Assembly: GCA_002401365.1 (NCBI GenBank)
Contig: NVSW01000098.1
Coordinates: forward strand, 1 to 6,863
Length of the DNA: 6,863 nt
Reading direction: 5' to 3'
Source: Piscirickettsiaceae bacterium
GTDB lineage: Bacteria > Pseudomonadota > Gammaproteobacteria > Methylococcales > Cycloclasticaceae
Part shown: positions 6,610-6,863 of the stretch, piece after piece
Numbering within the stretch: the first letter of the stretch is position 1
Layout of the letters: each line of letters opens with the position of its first letter
Notes under the pieces: generated by a model
Seen by the model: only the letters and a program-made list of their open reading frames with translations
Told to the model about the DNA's origin: nothing
Databases searched by the model: none
Position numbers and translations under genes: made by a program

Positions 6610-6863
6610 TTAGATCTGCGTTAACCAACCACTATGCTTTGGCGAACGTCCATGAACCGCATCAAAATAAAGTGTTTGTAAGCGTTCTGTAATTGGGCCG
6701 CGTCCACCGTTACCAATGGTTCGATCGTCTACTTCACGAATCGGTGTCACTTCGGCTGCTGTACCGGTAAAGAACGCTTCGTCCGCGACATAAACCTCAT
6801 CACGAGTTATGCGTTTCTCAATAACCTGCAAATTACATTCTTCTGCTAATTGAAAAATAGTTT
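6610..6863 (-). CDS. ilvE: Branched-chain amino acid aminotransferase, C-terminal 83 residues (5' part outside window)
   Basis: IlvE is a PLP-dependent fold-type IV transaminase that performs the last step of valine, leucine and isoleucine synthesis in the cytoplasm. Only the last 83 of about 300 residues are in the window, and the frame is open at the right edge, so no start is present here. Diagnostic segments are RDEVYVADEAFFTGTAAEVTPI (fragment residues 20-41), which contains the cofactor phosphate-binding GTAAEVT loop, GGRGPITERLQ (52-62) and the terminal GWLTQI. These align well with the end of E. coli IlvE (GTAAEITPVRSVD, CGPVTKRIQ, WGWLDQ). An internal TTG at 6831 could be mistaken for a start, but homology continues upstream of it (LAEECN). 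The stop is 7 nt before the waaF start. The ilvE-waaF order is known from pseudomonads and relatives, which supports a core chromosomal setting. Confidence 0.93.
   Translation of the reverse strand, partial: TIFQLAEECNLQVIEKRITRDEVYVADEAFFTGTAAEVTPIREVDDRTIGNGGRGPITERLQTLYFDAVHGRSPKHSGWLTQI

Noticed and set aside
6829..6831. TTG at 6831 as the start of a small 73-residue gene
   Set aside because: The frame stays open to the right edge, and IlvE homology continues upstream of the TTG, so it is an internal leucine codon.

Overview
The window looks like part of a Gram-negative, probably marine or aquatic gammaproteobacterial chromosome. GC is moderate to low, about 40% judged by eye from a few lines. 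Two things point this way. The first is an ilvE-waaF pair (branched-chain aminotransferase, then LPS heptosyltransferase II), an arrangement known from gammaproteobacteria such as Pseudomonas. The second is a set of genes that recognisably belong to the exopolysaccharide (EPS) locus accompanying exosortase A (XrtA/PEP-CTERM). The species cannot be named from the sequence.

All seven genes are on the minus strand, so transcription runs from high to low coordinates. In that order: the C-terminal end of ilvE (entering at the right edge), waaF 7 nt later, a 142-nt gap (5447-5588), then five EPS genes: an outer-membrane polysaccharide export lipoprotein, a Wzz-like chain-length determinant, a cytoplasmic tyrosine autokinase, a beta-barrel outer-membrane protein, and a UDP-GlcNAc 2-epimerase (wecB) that runs off the left edge. 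The longest gap inside the EPS group is 47 nt and the shortest is 3 nt, so it reads as one operon. Coding density is high and no stretch of 300 bases lacks a gene. No tRNA, rRNA, CRISPR array, insertion sequence or phage gene was seen.

Proposed joint function: the epimerase supplies a ManNAc-type sugar nucleotide. The chain-length protein and the separate tyrosine autokinase form a split Wzc-like regulator of polymer length and export. The short export lipoprotein and the beta-barrel would carry the polymer across the periplasm and outer membrane. Glycosyltransferases, polymerase/flippase and the exosortase itself are not in the window and would be expected beyond the left edge.

The most useful observations are the break in arginine codon use between the ilvE-waaF core and the EPS genes, the pairing of a short export protein with a beta-barrel, the alternating Tyr-Gly tail of the kinase, and the same-frame, one-codon junction between the barrel gene and wecB. 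I did not find a wholly new kind of system. The locus is a recognisable family with some features worth checking.
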